A DNA stretch of 15,105 nt from Candidatus Roizmanbacteria bacterium CG_4_9_14_0_8_um_filter_34_12 (GCA_002789465.1 PFTH01000171.1:1-15105); one strand, 5' to 3'. Counted from the stretch's first letter, positions 1 to 8,335 are shown. Notes: generated by a model from the letters alone, not told the origin. Numbers and translations: made by a program.

Positions 1-19
1 TAAATAAGGTAATTATAGA

Positions 20-46
20 CTAGATCCCCGTCTTTACGGGGATGAC
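20..46. repeat. REP-like hairpin
   Basis: ATCCCCGT (24-31) and ACGGGGAT (36-43) form a perfect 8-bp stem around a CTTT loop, in the context TAG...GATGACA. This is the layout of the short GC-rich REP-like palindromes scattered between genes in many bacteria. Read on the minus strand it translates as VIPVKTGI followed by a stop, the usual translated signature of such elements. It stands out against the AT-rich surroundings. The T-rich stretch to its right (47-56) means it could also act as a plus-strand terminator for a gene left of the window. Mobility cannot be judged from one copy. Confidence 0.7.
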
Positions 47-64
47 ATTTTGTTTTGCGGTTAC

Positions 65-261
65 TATATCTCCGTGATCAGCTAAAGCTTTTTCACCGCT
101 TCCAACTTGTCTATCGCCTTGCATAACACAGTTAAAGTCTCTCCTAGTTCTCCAACCTCTTCAACCAAATGAATATATTGGACATATACTGACCAATTAA
201 AGTTAAACTTTTTCACTAATTCCGCGACTTCTTTTTGATATTGCTTGAAAAATTTTTTCAT
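65..261 (-). pseudogene. frameshifted, truncated MazG-like nucleotide pyrophosphohydrolase relic
   Basis: An ATG at 261, preceded by AAGGATTT, opens a 59-codon frame that stops at 82. Its residues 33-40 read LVEEVGEL, the EExxE metal-binding helix of MazG-like NTP pyrophosphohydrolases. After about residue 46 the resemblance ends in this frame. It resumes in another frame from position 121, which reads GDRQVGSGEKALADHGDI. The family would normally continue with an EE.GD(V/I) helix carrying the second metal-binding motif. Here the sequence instead runs into the REP-like hairpin and stops at 20. The gene therefore looks broken twice: by a frameshift near 121-126 and by loss of its 3' half. An intact protein would be about 95-110 residues. 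The family assignment rests on remembered motifs; a single-base sequencing error could explain the frameshift but not the missing 3' half. Confidence 0.6.
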
Positions 262-322
262 AAATCCTTAATAAAATGATAACCGTAAATGATAAAACAA
301 ATAAATTATATACTAATTTCCC

Positions 323-362
323 AACAATAATAAAACACTTTAGTTAATTAATTAACTAAAGT
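323..362 (-). terminator. 26-bp perfect palindrome with T-rich tail, candidate terminator of the cluster
   Basis: Positions 337-362 are a perfect palindrome with half-site ACTTTAGTTAATT. On the minus strand it is followed by GTTTTATTATTGTT. It lies about 100 nt downstream of the ftsZ stop, in a stretch (262-463) where I see no gene. The position suits a weak AT-rich intrinsic terminator for the dcw transcript. The stem has little GC, so an operator for a dimeric regulator is a real alternative. Confidence 0.45.
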
Positions 363-463
363 AAGTAGATAATATAAACATATTTTAATCCCTTCGTGAA
401 GTTTTAAGATGGCGAAATCAAATAAAAAAGTCACCAAATAAGAGATACAAATGTTAATGAAGG

Positions 464-1585
464 TTATTTCTTCCTCATAAACGCAGGAATGTCGAATTCG
501 CTATTGTCTTCATCAAGAAGTGGATCTTCGTCAAGATCATTAATTTCAGCTTTATTTTCAACCTCTCCTATGGTTAAGTCTTTTTTTGTGGTATCAGTCG
601 TTTCTTTTTTAAATCTGAATAGTTTCAAACGATTATCGTCAAACTTCGTGGCAATCAAAGTTACTCTCACCTGGTCCATCATTTTCTCATCAATCACTGC
701 TCCAAAAATTATATCTGCATCAGGATCAACAGTCTTTGCAATGATTGAAGCTGCTTCGTCAATCTCTGCCATAGTTAAATCCGGACCACCAATCACATTA
801 AACAACACACCTCTTGCTCCTTCAATGGAAACATCCAAAAGAGGTGAAGAAATTGCCTGCTTAATGGCAACCAATGCTCGCTTGTCACCACCACCAATAC
901 CAATCCCCATTAAAGCGGTTCCGGCATTAGTCATGATACTGCGCACGTCGGCAAAATCAACATTAATCAAACCCGGAATTGTTATCAATTCCGCGATTCC
1001 CTTAACTCCCTGATGCAAAACTGAATCTATTTTTTTAAATGCATCAAGAATTGGCGTCTTTTTATCAATCACCTGTAAGATTCTCTGGTTTGGAACCATA
1101 ATTAATGTGTCAACCTTTTCTTTTAGTTTATGAATTCCATCATCTGCTGTTAATTTTCGTTTAGATCCTTCGAAATCAAATGGTTTTGTAACAACGGCTA
1201 CCGTCAATGCCCCCGTTTCTTTTGCAATCTCTGCAACCACAGGAGCTGCGCCAGTACCAGTTCCTCCACCTTCACCACAAGTTATGAATACCATATCAGC
1301 TCCACTGATTTCTTCTTTTAGTTTTTCTCTAGATTCTTCTGCTGCCTGACGACCAACTTCTGGATCGCCACCAGAGCCCAAACCTTTTGTTAGGTTTTCT
1401 CCAATTTGAATTTTTATATTAGCTTTATTATTCAAAAGCGCTTGAGCATCTGTATTAACTGAGACAAATTCAACCCCATTAATTCCACCTTCAATAATCA
1501 TTAAAGAAAGTGCGTTTCCTCCACCTCCTCCAACTCCTATAACTTTAATTTTTGCTGCCAATCCTGCCTTTGGTTTAATTAACAT
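464..1585 (-). CDS. ftsZ: cell division protein FtsZ
   Basis: FtsZ is the tubulin-like GTPase that polymerises into the cytoplasmic Z-ring and recruits the divisome. The 373-residue protein has the expected plan. The N-terminal nucleotide loop GVGGGGGNA is at 17-25 and NTDAQAL at 44-50. The tubulin signature [10 protein letters not shown] is at 106-115, and the T7 catalytic loop NVDFADV at 208-214 contains both aspartates. A short acidic linker (about 328-362) leads to the C-terminal peptide [10 protein letters not shown] (364-373), which normally binds FtsA. The residues before the signature are CGE, where most bacteria have AGM. The start is supported by an AGGA Shine-Dalgarno 7 nt upstream, one of the few in the window. 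It is the last intact gene of the cluster and is separated from ftsA by a 146-nt repeat-bearing gap. Confidence 0.98.
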   Translation of the reverse strand: MLIKPKAGLAAKIKVIGVGGGGGNALSLMIIEGGINGVEFVSVNTDAQALLNNKANIKIQIGENLTKGLGSGGDPEVGRQAAEESREKLKEEISGADMVFITCGEGGGTGTGAAPVVAEIAKETGALTVAVVTKPFDFEGSKRKLTADDGIHKLKEKVDTLIMVPNQRILQVIDKKTPILDAFKKIDSVLHQGVKGIAELITIPGLINVDFADVRSIMTNAGTALMGIGIGGGDKRALVAIKQAISSPLLDVSIEGARGVLFNVIGGPDLTMAEIDEAASIIAKTVDPDADIIFGAVIDEKMMDQVRVTLIATKFDDNRLKLFRFKKETTDTTKKDLTIGEVENKAEINDLDEDPLLDEDNSEFDIPAFMRKK

Positions 1586-1592
1586 ATAGTAT

Positions 1593-1596
1593 TCCT
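1593..1596 (-). promoter_or_regulatory. Shine-Dalgarno of ftsZ, supplied by a repeat copy
   Basis: On the minus strand AGGA stands 7 nt before the ftsZ ATG. It is the 3' end of a repeat unit, GTAATTTCGTAGGA, that occurs twice more upstream (once with one mismatch) in the same gap. Most other starts in the window have no recognisable Shine-Dalgarno. Confidence 0.6.
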
Positions 1597-1731
1597 ACGA
1601 AATTACTAATATATTACGAATATACTAATTAAATTCCTACTAAATTACAAATATATCTCCTACGAAATTACGAATAAAACATACAAATTTACAAATTCGT
1701 ATATTCGTACGAGATTCGTACTTTCGTAGGC
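1593..1731. repeat. MITE-like element with 37-nt terminal inverted repeats between ftsA and ftsZ
   Basis: This element fills nearly all of the ftsA-ftsZ gap. The left arm 1594-1630 and the reverse complement of the right arm 1694-1730 match at 31 of 37 positions; both begin CCTACGAAA. Two further copies of the unit GTAATTTCGTAGGA (minus strand), one with a mismatch, lie inside or beside the loop at 1635-1648 and 1658-1671. Further degenerate ATTCGTA and TACGAAT words fill the remainder. No protein is encoded. The structure suits a non-autonomous MITE-like insertion or a dispersed intergenic repeat. As RNA it could fold into a long imperfect stem with a 63-nt loop, which could affect processing between ftsA and ftsZ. 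Confidence 0.65.
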
Positions 1732-3003
1732 CTATGGTATAAATTGTTTGAAAAAATCTTTTAATTTTCCTATTGAATTTCCAATTGTAAAATTCTTTAA
1801 TATTTGATTAAAATTTTTACCTGAACCACTTTCTATTGTATTATTTTGTTTTCCATAAAGAATTAATCCAACGGTTGTTGCAAACTGTGGATCAAGCACT
1901 TCGTCAACTAATCCAGCAACTCGTCCTGGAACTCCCTGACGAATTGGCAATCCAACCACACGCCGTCCAGTTTCCGTTATTCCAACAGTCAACGCTCCTC
2001 CTCCAGTGATAATCAATCCCGCCGGAACCATTTCACCAAACCCACTTTTGACAATCTCTTCTCCAATAAACTTATATATTTCTTCAAGACGTGGCATAAC
2101 AATTCCATCAACTAACTCTTTTAAAGATATCTCATTTATGTTTTCCGGTAATTGTAGTTCAGAAACGTTTAATGTTTCGGGTTTTTTAATTTGTTTTACA
2201 ACTTTATGGTTAAATTGTTTTGATAAAAACAATTTAACTCTTTCAGCAGATTCTAGAGAAATTCGAAGACCCACTGCAATATCATTGGTAATGTGACGTG
2301 CTCCGAAAGGAATTGAAGCAGAATATGACAAGGCGCCCTCTGCATAAATACAAATATCAGTTTTCCCTCCACCAAAATCCACCACCACTGCTCCTAATTC
2401 TTTTTCTGTATCTGTTAAAACTGCTTCTGCTGATGCAAGTCCGGAAAAAACAAATCCGGAGTTAACAATATCCAAAGCTTGTAAACTCCTTTCAAGATTT
2501 TTTAAATTTGTTAATGAAGCAGTGATAAGGTGAGTGTTAACCTCCAAACGCACGCCACTCATTCCCACTGGATTTTTAATTCCCGGTTGTCCATCAACTA
2601 CAAAATCACGAGGTGATACTTCAATTATTTGTCTTGTTGTAGAAAGTGAAATTGCTCTTGCTGCTTCAATTGCCCGATCCACATCATTATCATTTATTTC
2701 TGCTTGAGGATTTGCAACCGCCACGACTCCATGTGAGTTTAAAGAAGCAATATGTGGCCCTCCAACTGATACAAAAGCCTGTTTAATTTTATGTCCGGCC
2801 ATTCGTTCAGCCTTTTCGACACTTTCTTCGATAGTACTTGTGACTTTATCAATATCAACAATTAACCCCTTTTTAACACCCCGAGCTGATGTTGTATTAA
2901 ATCCAATTATCCGCAGTTCATTATTTTTTTCCGAGTCAACCGCAACAATCGTTGCAACTTTACAACTTCCTACATCAATTCCACATATTAATTTATCACT
3001 CAT
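1732..3003 (-). CDS. ftsA: cell division protein FtsA
   Basis: FtsA is the actin-fold ATPase that tethers FtsZ to the membrane and signals to late divisome proteins. In the 423-residue protein the phosphate-1 loop GIDVGS is at 8-13. The FtsA-specific 1C (SHS2) subdomain follows (about 85-165), then phosphate-2 DFGGGKT at 209-215 and the adenosine motif around GLIITGGGALTVG (329-341). The C-terminus IGKLKDFFKQFIP (411-423) is amphipathic and basic, as expected of the membrane-targeting helix. A variable linker (about 385-408) precedes it. The ATG lies 3 nt after the ftsQ stop, so the two are probably translated from one message. No clear Shine-Dalgarno is seen. Confidence 0.97.
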   Translation of the reverse strand: MSDKLICGIDVGSCKVATIVAVDSEKNNELRIIGFNTTSARGVKKGLIVDIDKVTSTIEESVEKAERMAGHKIKQAFVSVGGPHIASLNSHGVVAVANPQAEINDNDVDRAIEAARAISLSTTRQIIEVSPRDFVVDGQPGIKNPVGMSGVRLEVNTHLITASLTNLKNLERSLQALDIVNSGFVFSGLASAEAVLTDTEKELGAVVVDFGGGKTDICIYAEGALSYSASIPFGARHITNDIAVGLRISLESAERVKLFLSKQFNHKVVKQIKKPETLNVSELQLPENINEISLKELVDGIVMPRLEEIYKFIGEEIVKSGFGEMVPAGLIITGGGALTVGITETGRRVVGLPIRQGVPGRVAGLVDEVLDPQFATTVGLILYGKQNNTIESGSGKNFNQILKNFTIGNSIGKLKDFFKQFIP

Positions 3004-3006
3004 AGT

Positions 3007-3726
3007 TTAAAACTCAACTATTGGTTTAGAAAAGCGCAAATCAATTGTCTTTGCAGTCTTTCCTTCAACCTTAAAATTTCGAATAATTATCTTCAACAGC
3101 TCTGCTTGATCTTCTTTACTTTTATCTAAACTTACAAATAGTTTCCAACTACTTAAATTTAATCCTAACATATCTGTGCCGTTAATATCAATAGTATTAA
3201 CCGAATAACCAATATCTTTCAATAATGAAGTAAAATATATTGCGTATTCAATATCATTCGACTCCAAACGCTCACCAACTTTAATAATTGAACTTGATAA
3301 GTTTTGATAATAATTAATTACCGGAAGGGACTCAACTAATATTCGACTTTTTTTAACAATTCTTTGTTTATTATCAATTAATAAAAAAAAGATTGAGGTT
3401 TCAATTTGAGCAATTATTGCTTGTTGATGAATAGTTATTTGCAACTGATTTGGATATTGTTTGACAATTTCAACTTCTGCCAAATTTGGATTATTTAAAT
3501 AGATGATTTCTTGAGTTTTGTTTGTATCTAAAAGAAATAAATTTTTATTGTATAAATTGGTAATTCCGTAAATTGTTTGTTTTGTTTCATTACCCTTAAT
3601 AATTATTTGTTTAATCGTTAAGTTAATATAAAGGTAATATAATACGATAGAAACTGAAAGCCAGACAACCAATCCAATGAGTAAATTTTTAATCGAAAAG
3701 TGAGTTTGCCAATGTCTGCGCTGCAT
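3007..3726 (-). CDS. ftsQ: cell division protein FtsQ/DivIB family (POTRA domain)
   Basis: This is a bitopic divisome protein linking the cytoplasmic ring to septal peptidoglycan synthesis. With the start at 3726 it has 239 residues. A short basic cytoplasmic tail is followed by one membrane segment (about 15-35). A POTRA-like domain comes next (about 37-107), with the FtsQ-type IKQIIIKGN opening and an YPNQLQITIHQQ strand. The beta domain ends in IDLRFSKPIV. An upstream in-frame ATG at 3798 would add 24 residues but would overlap murG by 110 nt; the ATG at 3726 leaves a 38-nt overlap and a normal tail length, so I prefer it. Sequence conservation in this family is low, so the call rests on architecture and on the murG-ftsQ-ftsA position. 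Confidence 0.9.
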   Translation of the reverse strand: MQRRHWQTHFSIKNLLIGLVVWLSVSIVLYYLYINLTIKQIIIKGNETKQTIYGITNLYNKNLFLLDTNKTQEIIYLNNPNLAEVEIVKQYPNQLQITIHQQAIIAQIETSIFFLLIDNKQRIVKKSRILVESLPVINYYQNLSSSIIKVGERLESNDIEYAIYFTSLLKDIGYSVNTIDINGTDMLGLNLSSWKLFVSLDKSKEDQAELLKIIIRNFKVEGKTAKTIDLRFSKPIVEF

Positions 3727-4786
3727 TATTTTGATTGTGACTGATAAATTGTAAATAACTTTTTTGATAATTTTGCAAAGCACTAATGGTTTTTTCAATT
3801 AAGTTTAAAAGCTCTTTACTTGTTTTACTTTGTTCAAATATTTCCGCCACTTTATTTTTATTTAAATACTCTGCATGTTTTAATTGCTCTTGACCCGCGG
3901 ACCACGGTAAAGGAATAAGAATAGCTGGTTTTTTCAAAGCGATTAGTTCTGAAATCGTATTAGCCCCTGCCCTGCCAATCACTAAATCTGAAAAACAATA
4001 AATACTTCCAATCTCGTCTCCAGAGATATGTTTTTTAATAATGTAGTTTTCTTGTTGTCCTTTAGGTAGTTCAAAACGTAAATTACTCAAGAGTGTAAAG
4101 TCATCATATTCCTGAGTGTCGCCGGTTTGATGAATAATCGTATATTTTGCCGTTAATTGATTGATAATTCGAGATATGTGTTGATTAATACTGTGGGCGC
4201 CAAGAGACCCACCAGTAATGAATAATACTTTTTGGTTTTTATGTGGTACCCAGTTTAATACATGGTGTTGGAATATTTGTTTACGTATTGGATTACCGGA
4301 AATTATAACTTTACTTTTATTCCAATTTTTATTTGATTCTGGAAAACTTAAAAATATTTTGTTAGCAAAAAGACCAATTATTCTATTAGCAATTCCAGGA
4401 TTTATTGTTTGTTCGTGAGTATAAACAGGAATTTTTTTTAAAAACCCACAAAAAGCCACGGGCAAAGCTATATAGCCACCAAAAGACAGTATCTTATCTG
4501 GTTTTATTTTGTTAATTAATCGCCAAGCATAATAAACTCCTAATGGTATTTTTAATATTTCAAAAAAAGTTTGTTTACTAAATAGACGGGTTAAACGGCC
4601 AGTTGTCAGATGAAAAAAAGGTATTTTTAAAGACGTAATTTCTTTATATTCTAAAGTTAGACTTTTATCAATATTTGAATTATGTTTTCGTCCTACAAAA
4701 AACGTCTCTACGTTTTTACGACTCATTAGCTCTTCAATCACTGCTAATGCCGGGGTAACATGACCTCCTGTAATAATAAGTCTCAT
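3689..4786 (-). CDS. murG: UDP-N-acetylglucosamine--N-acetylmuramyl-(pentapeptide) pyrophosphoryl-undecaprenol GlcNAc transferase MurG
   Basis: MurG transfers GlcNAc from UDP-GlcNAc to lipid I, making lipid II on the inner face of the membrane. The 365-residue GT28 protein keeps HEQ (124-126), GNP (165-167), the second glycine loop TGGSLGA (191-197) and the UDP-GlcNAc-binding run GRAGANTISE (271-280). A Q-rich segment GQEQLKHAEYL (298-308) corresponds to the usual DHQ..NA motif. The first glycine loop, usually GGTGGH, is shortened to TGGHVTPA (6-13) but keeps the His. The gene starts 3 nt after the ftsW stop and its 3' end overlaps ftsQ by 38 nt. The ATG is preceded by AAAAT without a Shine-Dalgarno. 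Confidence 0.96.
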   Translation of the reverse strand: MRLIITGGHVTPALAVIEELMSRKNVETFFVGRKHNSNIDKSLTLEYKEITSLKIPFFHLTTGRLTRLFSKQTFFEILKIPLGVYYAWRLINKIKPDKILSFGGYIALPVAFCGFLKKIPVYTHEQTINPGIANRIIGLFANKIFLSFPESNKNWNKSKVIISGNPIRKQIFQHHVLNWVPHKNQKVLFITGGSLGAHSINQHISRIINQLTAKYTIIHQTGDTQEYDDFTLLSNLRFELPKGQQENYIIKKHISGDEIGSIYCFSDLVIGRAGANTISELIALKKPAILIPLPWSAGQEQLKHAEYLNKNKVAEIFEQSKTSKELLNLIEKTISALQNYQKSYLQFISHNQNNAAQTLANSLFD

Positions 4787-4789
4787 ATT

Positions 4790-5890
4790 TTATTTATGAT
4801 AGATTTTTGATTGTCTCCCAATGTTAATTAATATTCCGATAAAAGCAAAACTCACCAAAAGATTTGAACCACCATAAGAAATAAAGGGTAAGGGAACTCC
4901 AGTTAGAGGAATTAAATTAACCATACTGGCCAAATTAATACATACTTGTAAATTAAAAAATAGAAAAATGCCACCTGCAAGTAGGCGTCCGTATCGATCC
5001 GATGCATTAATTGTTACTTTATAAATAAAATAAATTAATAACAAAAAAATTCCAATTAAAAGCAAAGATCCAAATAAACCCACCTCTTCACTAATAATAG
5101 CAAAAATTGAGTCTGTATGCGCTTCTGGTAAAAAAAGATACTTTTGTTTTGATGCCCCAAAACCTTGTCCAAAAAAACCACCATTAGTAATGGAAATTAC
5201 AATTTGATTTATATGATAGGTAATACCAAGAGGATCTAGTGCGGGATTGAAAAATGCTAATAATCTTTTAAATCGATAAGGAGATGTTTTAATTAACCAA
5301 TAGCCAATACCAAGTGCCGCTGGAAATAAAAATAACAGATAATGTAATTCTATTCCAACTAAAAAATATATTCCTATTCCCATCAAGAAAATAATAGAAG
5401 CTGTTCCCATATCTGGTTGAAGGAAAATTAAAAACATTAATAGTCCAATAAAAATTAAAAATGAAAAGAATCGTTTCCGCTCACGGTTAATAAACCAAGA
5501 ACATAAATAAATTAATGTCGCCAGTTTTGCTAATTCTGTTGGTTGAAGATTAAAAAATCCAAGATTAATCCATCGACGTGCCCCACCAACGTGACTTCCA
5601 AATCCTGGGATTAATACTAAAAAAAGCAGTACAATTGTTGCACTCATTAACAAAAATGCCCAGTAATATAACCGGTGATAATTAAACCAAGAGAAAAAAA
5701 ACATTGTGATAATCCCAATTAACAACCAGATTACTTGAAGACGAAAATAATAAAGACTATCGCCACTTTCTTGAAAACTTCGCACAGCAGAAGCTTCAAA
5801 TACAAAAAAAGTTCCAATAATTGTTAAAACTATGGGTAAAAAAATAACCCAAACTAACTGGTTTTTCTTTTTTTGAACTATTTTTTTCAT
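4790..5890 (-). CDS. ftsW: SEDS peptidoglycan glycosyltransferase FtsW
   Basis: This is a polytopic SEDS-family polymerase that forms septal glycan strands from lipid II with a class B PBP partner. The 366-residue protein has about ten hydrophobic segments. Family motifs are GARRWI (103-108), QPTELAKL (116-123), QPDMGTA (158-164), PEAHTDSIFAIISEE (255-269) and GVPLPFISYGGSN (331-343). D260 in HTD matches the aspartate essential in studied SEDS enzymes. RodA shares these motifs; the position between murD and murG favours FtsW. The ATG overlaps the murD stop as ATGA, suggesting coupled translation. No ftsI-type PBP gene lies in the window. Confidence 0.95.
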   Translation of the reverse strand: MKKIVQKKKNQLVWVIFLPIVLTIIGTFFVFEASAVRSFQESGDSLYYFRLQVIWLLIGIITMFFFSWFNYHRLYYWAFLLMSATIVLLFLVLIPGFGSHVGGARRWINLGFFNLQPTELAKLATLIYLCSWFINRERKRFFSFLIFIGLLMFLIFLQPDMGTASIIFLMGIGIYFLVGIELHYLLFLFPAALGIGYWLIKTSPYRFKRLLAFFNPALDPLGITYHINQIVISITNGGFFGQGFGASKQKYLFLPEAHTDSIFAIISEEVGLFGSLLLIGIFLLLIYFIYKVTINASDRYGRLLAGGIFLFFNLQVCINLASMVNLIPLTGVPLPFISYGGSNLLVSFAFIGILINIGRQSKIYHK

Positions 5891-7221
5891 TGTAAGCCGC
5901 CAACAATTTTATTAAAGATAGATCCTCGTTCAAATTCATTAGTAAACATCGCAAATGATGTTGCGCCTGGAGACAATAGAATAGTTGTTGGCTGTTTTGA
6001 TTCTTTTGCAATACGATATGATTCTTGAATAACCAATTCCATATCGTCGTATACTTTAGATATTTTGTTTTGATATTCTTTTTTTAAAATTGGATAGATC
6101 AAGTCGGTCAATGTCCCTTTTAATAAAATAATCTTATCTACTTCTCCCAGAACCGGTATTAATTCCTCAAACGGTAATTGTTTAGAGTTACCTCCTAAGA
6201 TTAAAATTATTCTATTATTTTTATATGCTTGAATGGCTTTAATTGTTGCCACTGGAGTTGTTGCGGTTGTGTCATTAACAAAAGTAATATTATTAACTTT
6301 TCTTATCGTCTGCAATCTTCCAGTTAAAGGTAAAAATTGATTTATCGAAACTTTTGCTTTGTTTTTATCAGTGCCGATAAGTTTTGCGGTAGCCAAACAT
6401 GCAGCTATATTTTCTCGGTTATGTTCACCGGATAAATTGGTAATTAAAAAGTCAACATTACTGCCCTCATATGTAATTAATTTACCATGTTTATCTCCAA
6501 GTAAATCTAAATATCTTTTATTAAAGATTGTATAATCCGTGTTTTTTTGATATTGAAAAATTGCTTTTTTATCTTCATAATAATCATCCATCGTTTGATA
6601 GTAATTCAAATGATCTGGGTAAAGATTGGTAAACACCGCGATATGCGGACTGATTTTTTTCCGATGAAAACCTGAAAGTTGCCAAGAAGAAAGCTCCAAC
6701 ACAACCCAGTCACCCGCATTAATTTTTTCAATCATCCCAAGAGGACTAGCTTTTGGAAGATTGCCTCCTAAGTGGACATCAACATTGTTATCTTTAAGTA
6801 CTTTGTATATCAAATTTGCAGTGGTTGATTTCCCCCTTGTTCCGGTTACACCTATGATTGGAGCCGGGCAAATTGAAGTAAAAAATGCTGCTTCCATATC
6901 AATTGGAATTTTTGCTTTTTTCGCAACTTTTAGTTCCGTTAAATCCCAACGAACCGAGGGGCCTTTTATAATTAAATCAGCTAGTAAAAAATCTTCCAAT
7001 CTATGTTCTCCTAATACGAAATCAATGTCCAGGTCCTTCAATTCAGATATTGTAGGTAATAGCTGTTCTTTTGACTTTAAATCCGTAACCGTAACATTTG
7101 CTCCTAATTTTACAAAAAAACGCGTGGCTGCCAATCCTCCACCCTGCAAACCTAAACCAACTATCAAAACTCTTTTACCCTTATATTTTAATTTGAGTTT
7201 ATCTAAGAATGAAATTAGCAT
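5887..7221 (-). CDS. murD: UDP-N-acetylmuramoyl-L-alanine--D-glutamate ligase MurD
   Basis: This cytoplasmic ATP-dependent ligase adds D-Glu to UDP-MurNAc-L-Ala. The 444-residue protein shows the Mur-ligase plan. A Rossmann-like N-domain has GLGLQGGG (22-29). The ATP loop GVTGTRGKST (124-133) has TRG where most have TNG. ELSSWQL (176-182), NLYPDHLNYY (199-208) and GEHNREN (265-271) follow. The C-domain has NDTTATTP (316-323) and LSPGATSFAMF (416-426), the MurD form of LSPacaSFD. K218 is the likely carbamylated lysine. The start lies 41 nt after the fic stop with ATATG context. Transcription may come from the fic promoter or by read-through from mraY. Confidence 0.97.
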   Translation of the reverse strand: MLISFLDKLKLKYKGKRVLIVGLGLQGGGLAATRFFVKLGANVTVTDLKSKEQLLPTISELKDLDIDFVLGEHRLEDFLLADLIIKGPSVRWDLTELKVAKKAKIPIDMEAAFFTSICPAPIIGVTGTRGKSTTANLIYKVLKDNNVDVHLGGNLPKASPLGMIEKINAGDWVVLELSSWQLSGFHRKKISPHIAVFTNLYPDHLNYYQTMDDYYEDKKAIFQYQKNTDYTIFNKRYLDLLGDKHGKLITYEGSNVDFLITNLSGEHNRENIAACLATAKLIGTDKNKAKVSINQFLPLTGRLQTIRKVNNITFVNDTTATTPVATIKAIQAYKNNRIILILGGNSKQLPFEELIPVLGEVDKIILLKGTLTDLIYPILKKEYQNKISKVYDDMELVIQESYRIAKESKQPTTILLSPGATSFAMFTNEFERGSIFNKIVGGLQ

Positions 7222-7262
7222 ATTCTTATTCTACTCTTTTTGTATCTATTGGAGTGAACTGA

Positions 7263-8324
7263 TTATAATATTCGATAACGAGTGCTTCTGCCCATACCAA
7301 TTCTCTCAATCTTTTTTATACTGATGAGTTTTTCCAATACTTGATTAACGGTCGGTCGCACTACTTTTGTATTTTCGGAAATATCCCCCGGGGTTGCTTC
7401 TTTAACTTCTTGTAAATATACTAAAACGGCCAGTTGCTTCCCGGATAATGTTTTTTCCACATTGTCAGCATTAAGCAGATCAACCGCTTGTTTTGATTGA
7501 TCTAAAATAATATTCAAGAAAAACGTTAGCCAGGGAATAAAATCGACTTTTTCAGATTTAAATGTAATCTGTGTTTTTCTCAAAGCAATGTAATATTCCT
7601 GTTTCTTCTCTTCAATTAATTTTTCATGAGAAATATAAGGTATATATAGATAACCCGCTTGTAACATTAAAAGATTAGTCAAAATTCTAGATATACGACC
7701 ATTGCCGTCTCTAAAAGAATGAATCTTCAAAAATTCGACCACAAAATTACTAACTATTAATAAAGGGTGATATTTTTTATCCTTAATAGCTTTAATAGTC
7801 CATTCGACCAATTCCTGCATTTCAATTGGAGTCAAATAAACCGGTGTCGTATCAAAAATTGTACCAACAATATTTCCTTTGGCATCAACCATCTGGACTT
7901 TATTTTCTGTCACTTTATACTGTCCCCTGTAAAAAGAATCTTTCTCTACATACTTAAGAATTTCCTGATGAAAATGCTTTATTGTTCCCTCATTCAACTT
8001 GATTGATTGCCAAGAATCAAAGATGTTTTTTAAGAGCTCAAAATAGCCTTTTACTTCCTGGACATCTCTGTCTTTGAATTTTTGCATAGAAATACCTCTC
8101 ATTAAGTCTTCTACATCAGAATCGCTTAATTTTGCTCCCTCAATACGAGTAGAAGCACCGGTTGAAGTAATAAGCACTGACTGTTTAAGCCTACCGAGTA
8201 TTTGCGGATGTAAATTAGCACCGGCCGTCCAACGGCCTTTCAACTCATCAATTGATGCTATAAGAGTAAGAATATTGGCCGGAATCACTTCCAACCTTTT
8301 GTCAAAACGATTGATATTTTTCAT
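7263..8324 (-). CDS. Fic family adenylyltransferase with C-terminal winged helix
   Basis: Fic proteins transfer AMP (sometimes another nucleotide group) from NTPs to hydroxyl groups of target proteins. The 353-residue protein has an N-terminal Fic_N region with the autoinhibitory motif STRIEG (S58...E62-G63) ahead of the Fic core, which makes it class II. The beta-hairpin flap is near GTIFDTTPVYLTP (154-166). The full active-site loop HSFRDGNGRISR (202-213) contains the catalytic His and the AMP-transfer-competent Asp, Asn and Arg. A winged helix-turn-helix occupies about 293-353. The gene sits between mraY and murD, normally neighbours. It has 117 nt of its own upstream sequence with a strong promoter and paired hairpins, and it lacks the tight spacing of its neighbours. 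Spot counts of base composition show no sharp break from the flanking genes. The target is unknown. Confidence 0.95.
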   Translation of the reverse strand: MKNINRFDKRLEVIPANILTLIASIDELKGRWTAGANLHPQILGRLKQSVLITSTGASTRIEGAKLSDSDVEDLMRGISMQKFKDRDVQEVKGYFELLKNIFDSWQSIKLNEGTIKHFHQEILKYVEKDSFYRGQYKVTENKVQMVDAKGNIVGTIFDTTPVYLTPIEMQELVEWTIKAIKDKKYHPLLIVSNFVVEFLKIHSFRDGNGRISRILTNLLMLQAGYLYIPYISHEKLIEEKKQEYYIALRKTQITFKSEKVDFIPWLTFFLNIILDQSKQAVDLLNADNVEKTLSGKQLAVLVYLQEVKEATPGDISENTKVVRPTVNQVLEKLISIKKIERIGMGRSTRYRIL

Positions 8325-8335
8325 AAATTTACTGT

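Noticed and set aside
409..441. Plus-strand mini-ORF ATG...TAA of 10 codons (MAKSNKKVTK)
   Set aside because: Too short and with no Shine-Dalgarno or promoter; lysine-rich by AT composition.
489..1013. Long open frame on the plus strand opposite ftsZ
   Set aside because: Antisense shadow: serine-rich low-complexity translation, no family resemblance, fully inside a certain gene. The plus-strand frame at 6761-7324 opposite murD is rejected for the same reason.
3007..3798. Longer ftsQ start at 3798
   Set aside because: It would overlap murG by 110 nt and add a 24-residue cytoplasmic tail; the ATG at 3726 gives a normal FtsQ layout.
7263..8324. Fic as part of a toxin-antitoxin pair
   Set aside because: The inhibitory STRIEG motif is within the same protein (class II) and no small antitoxin ORF flanks it.
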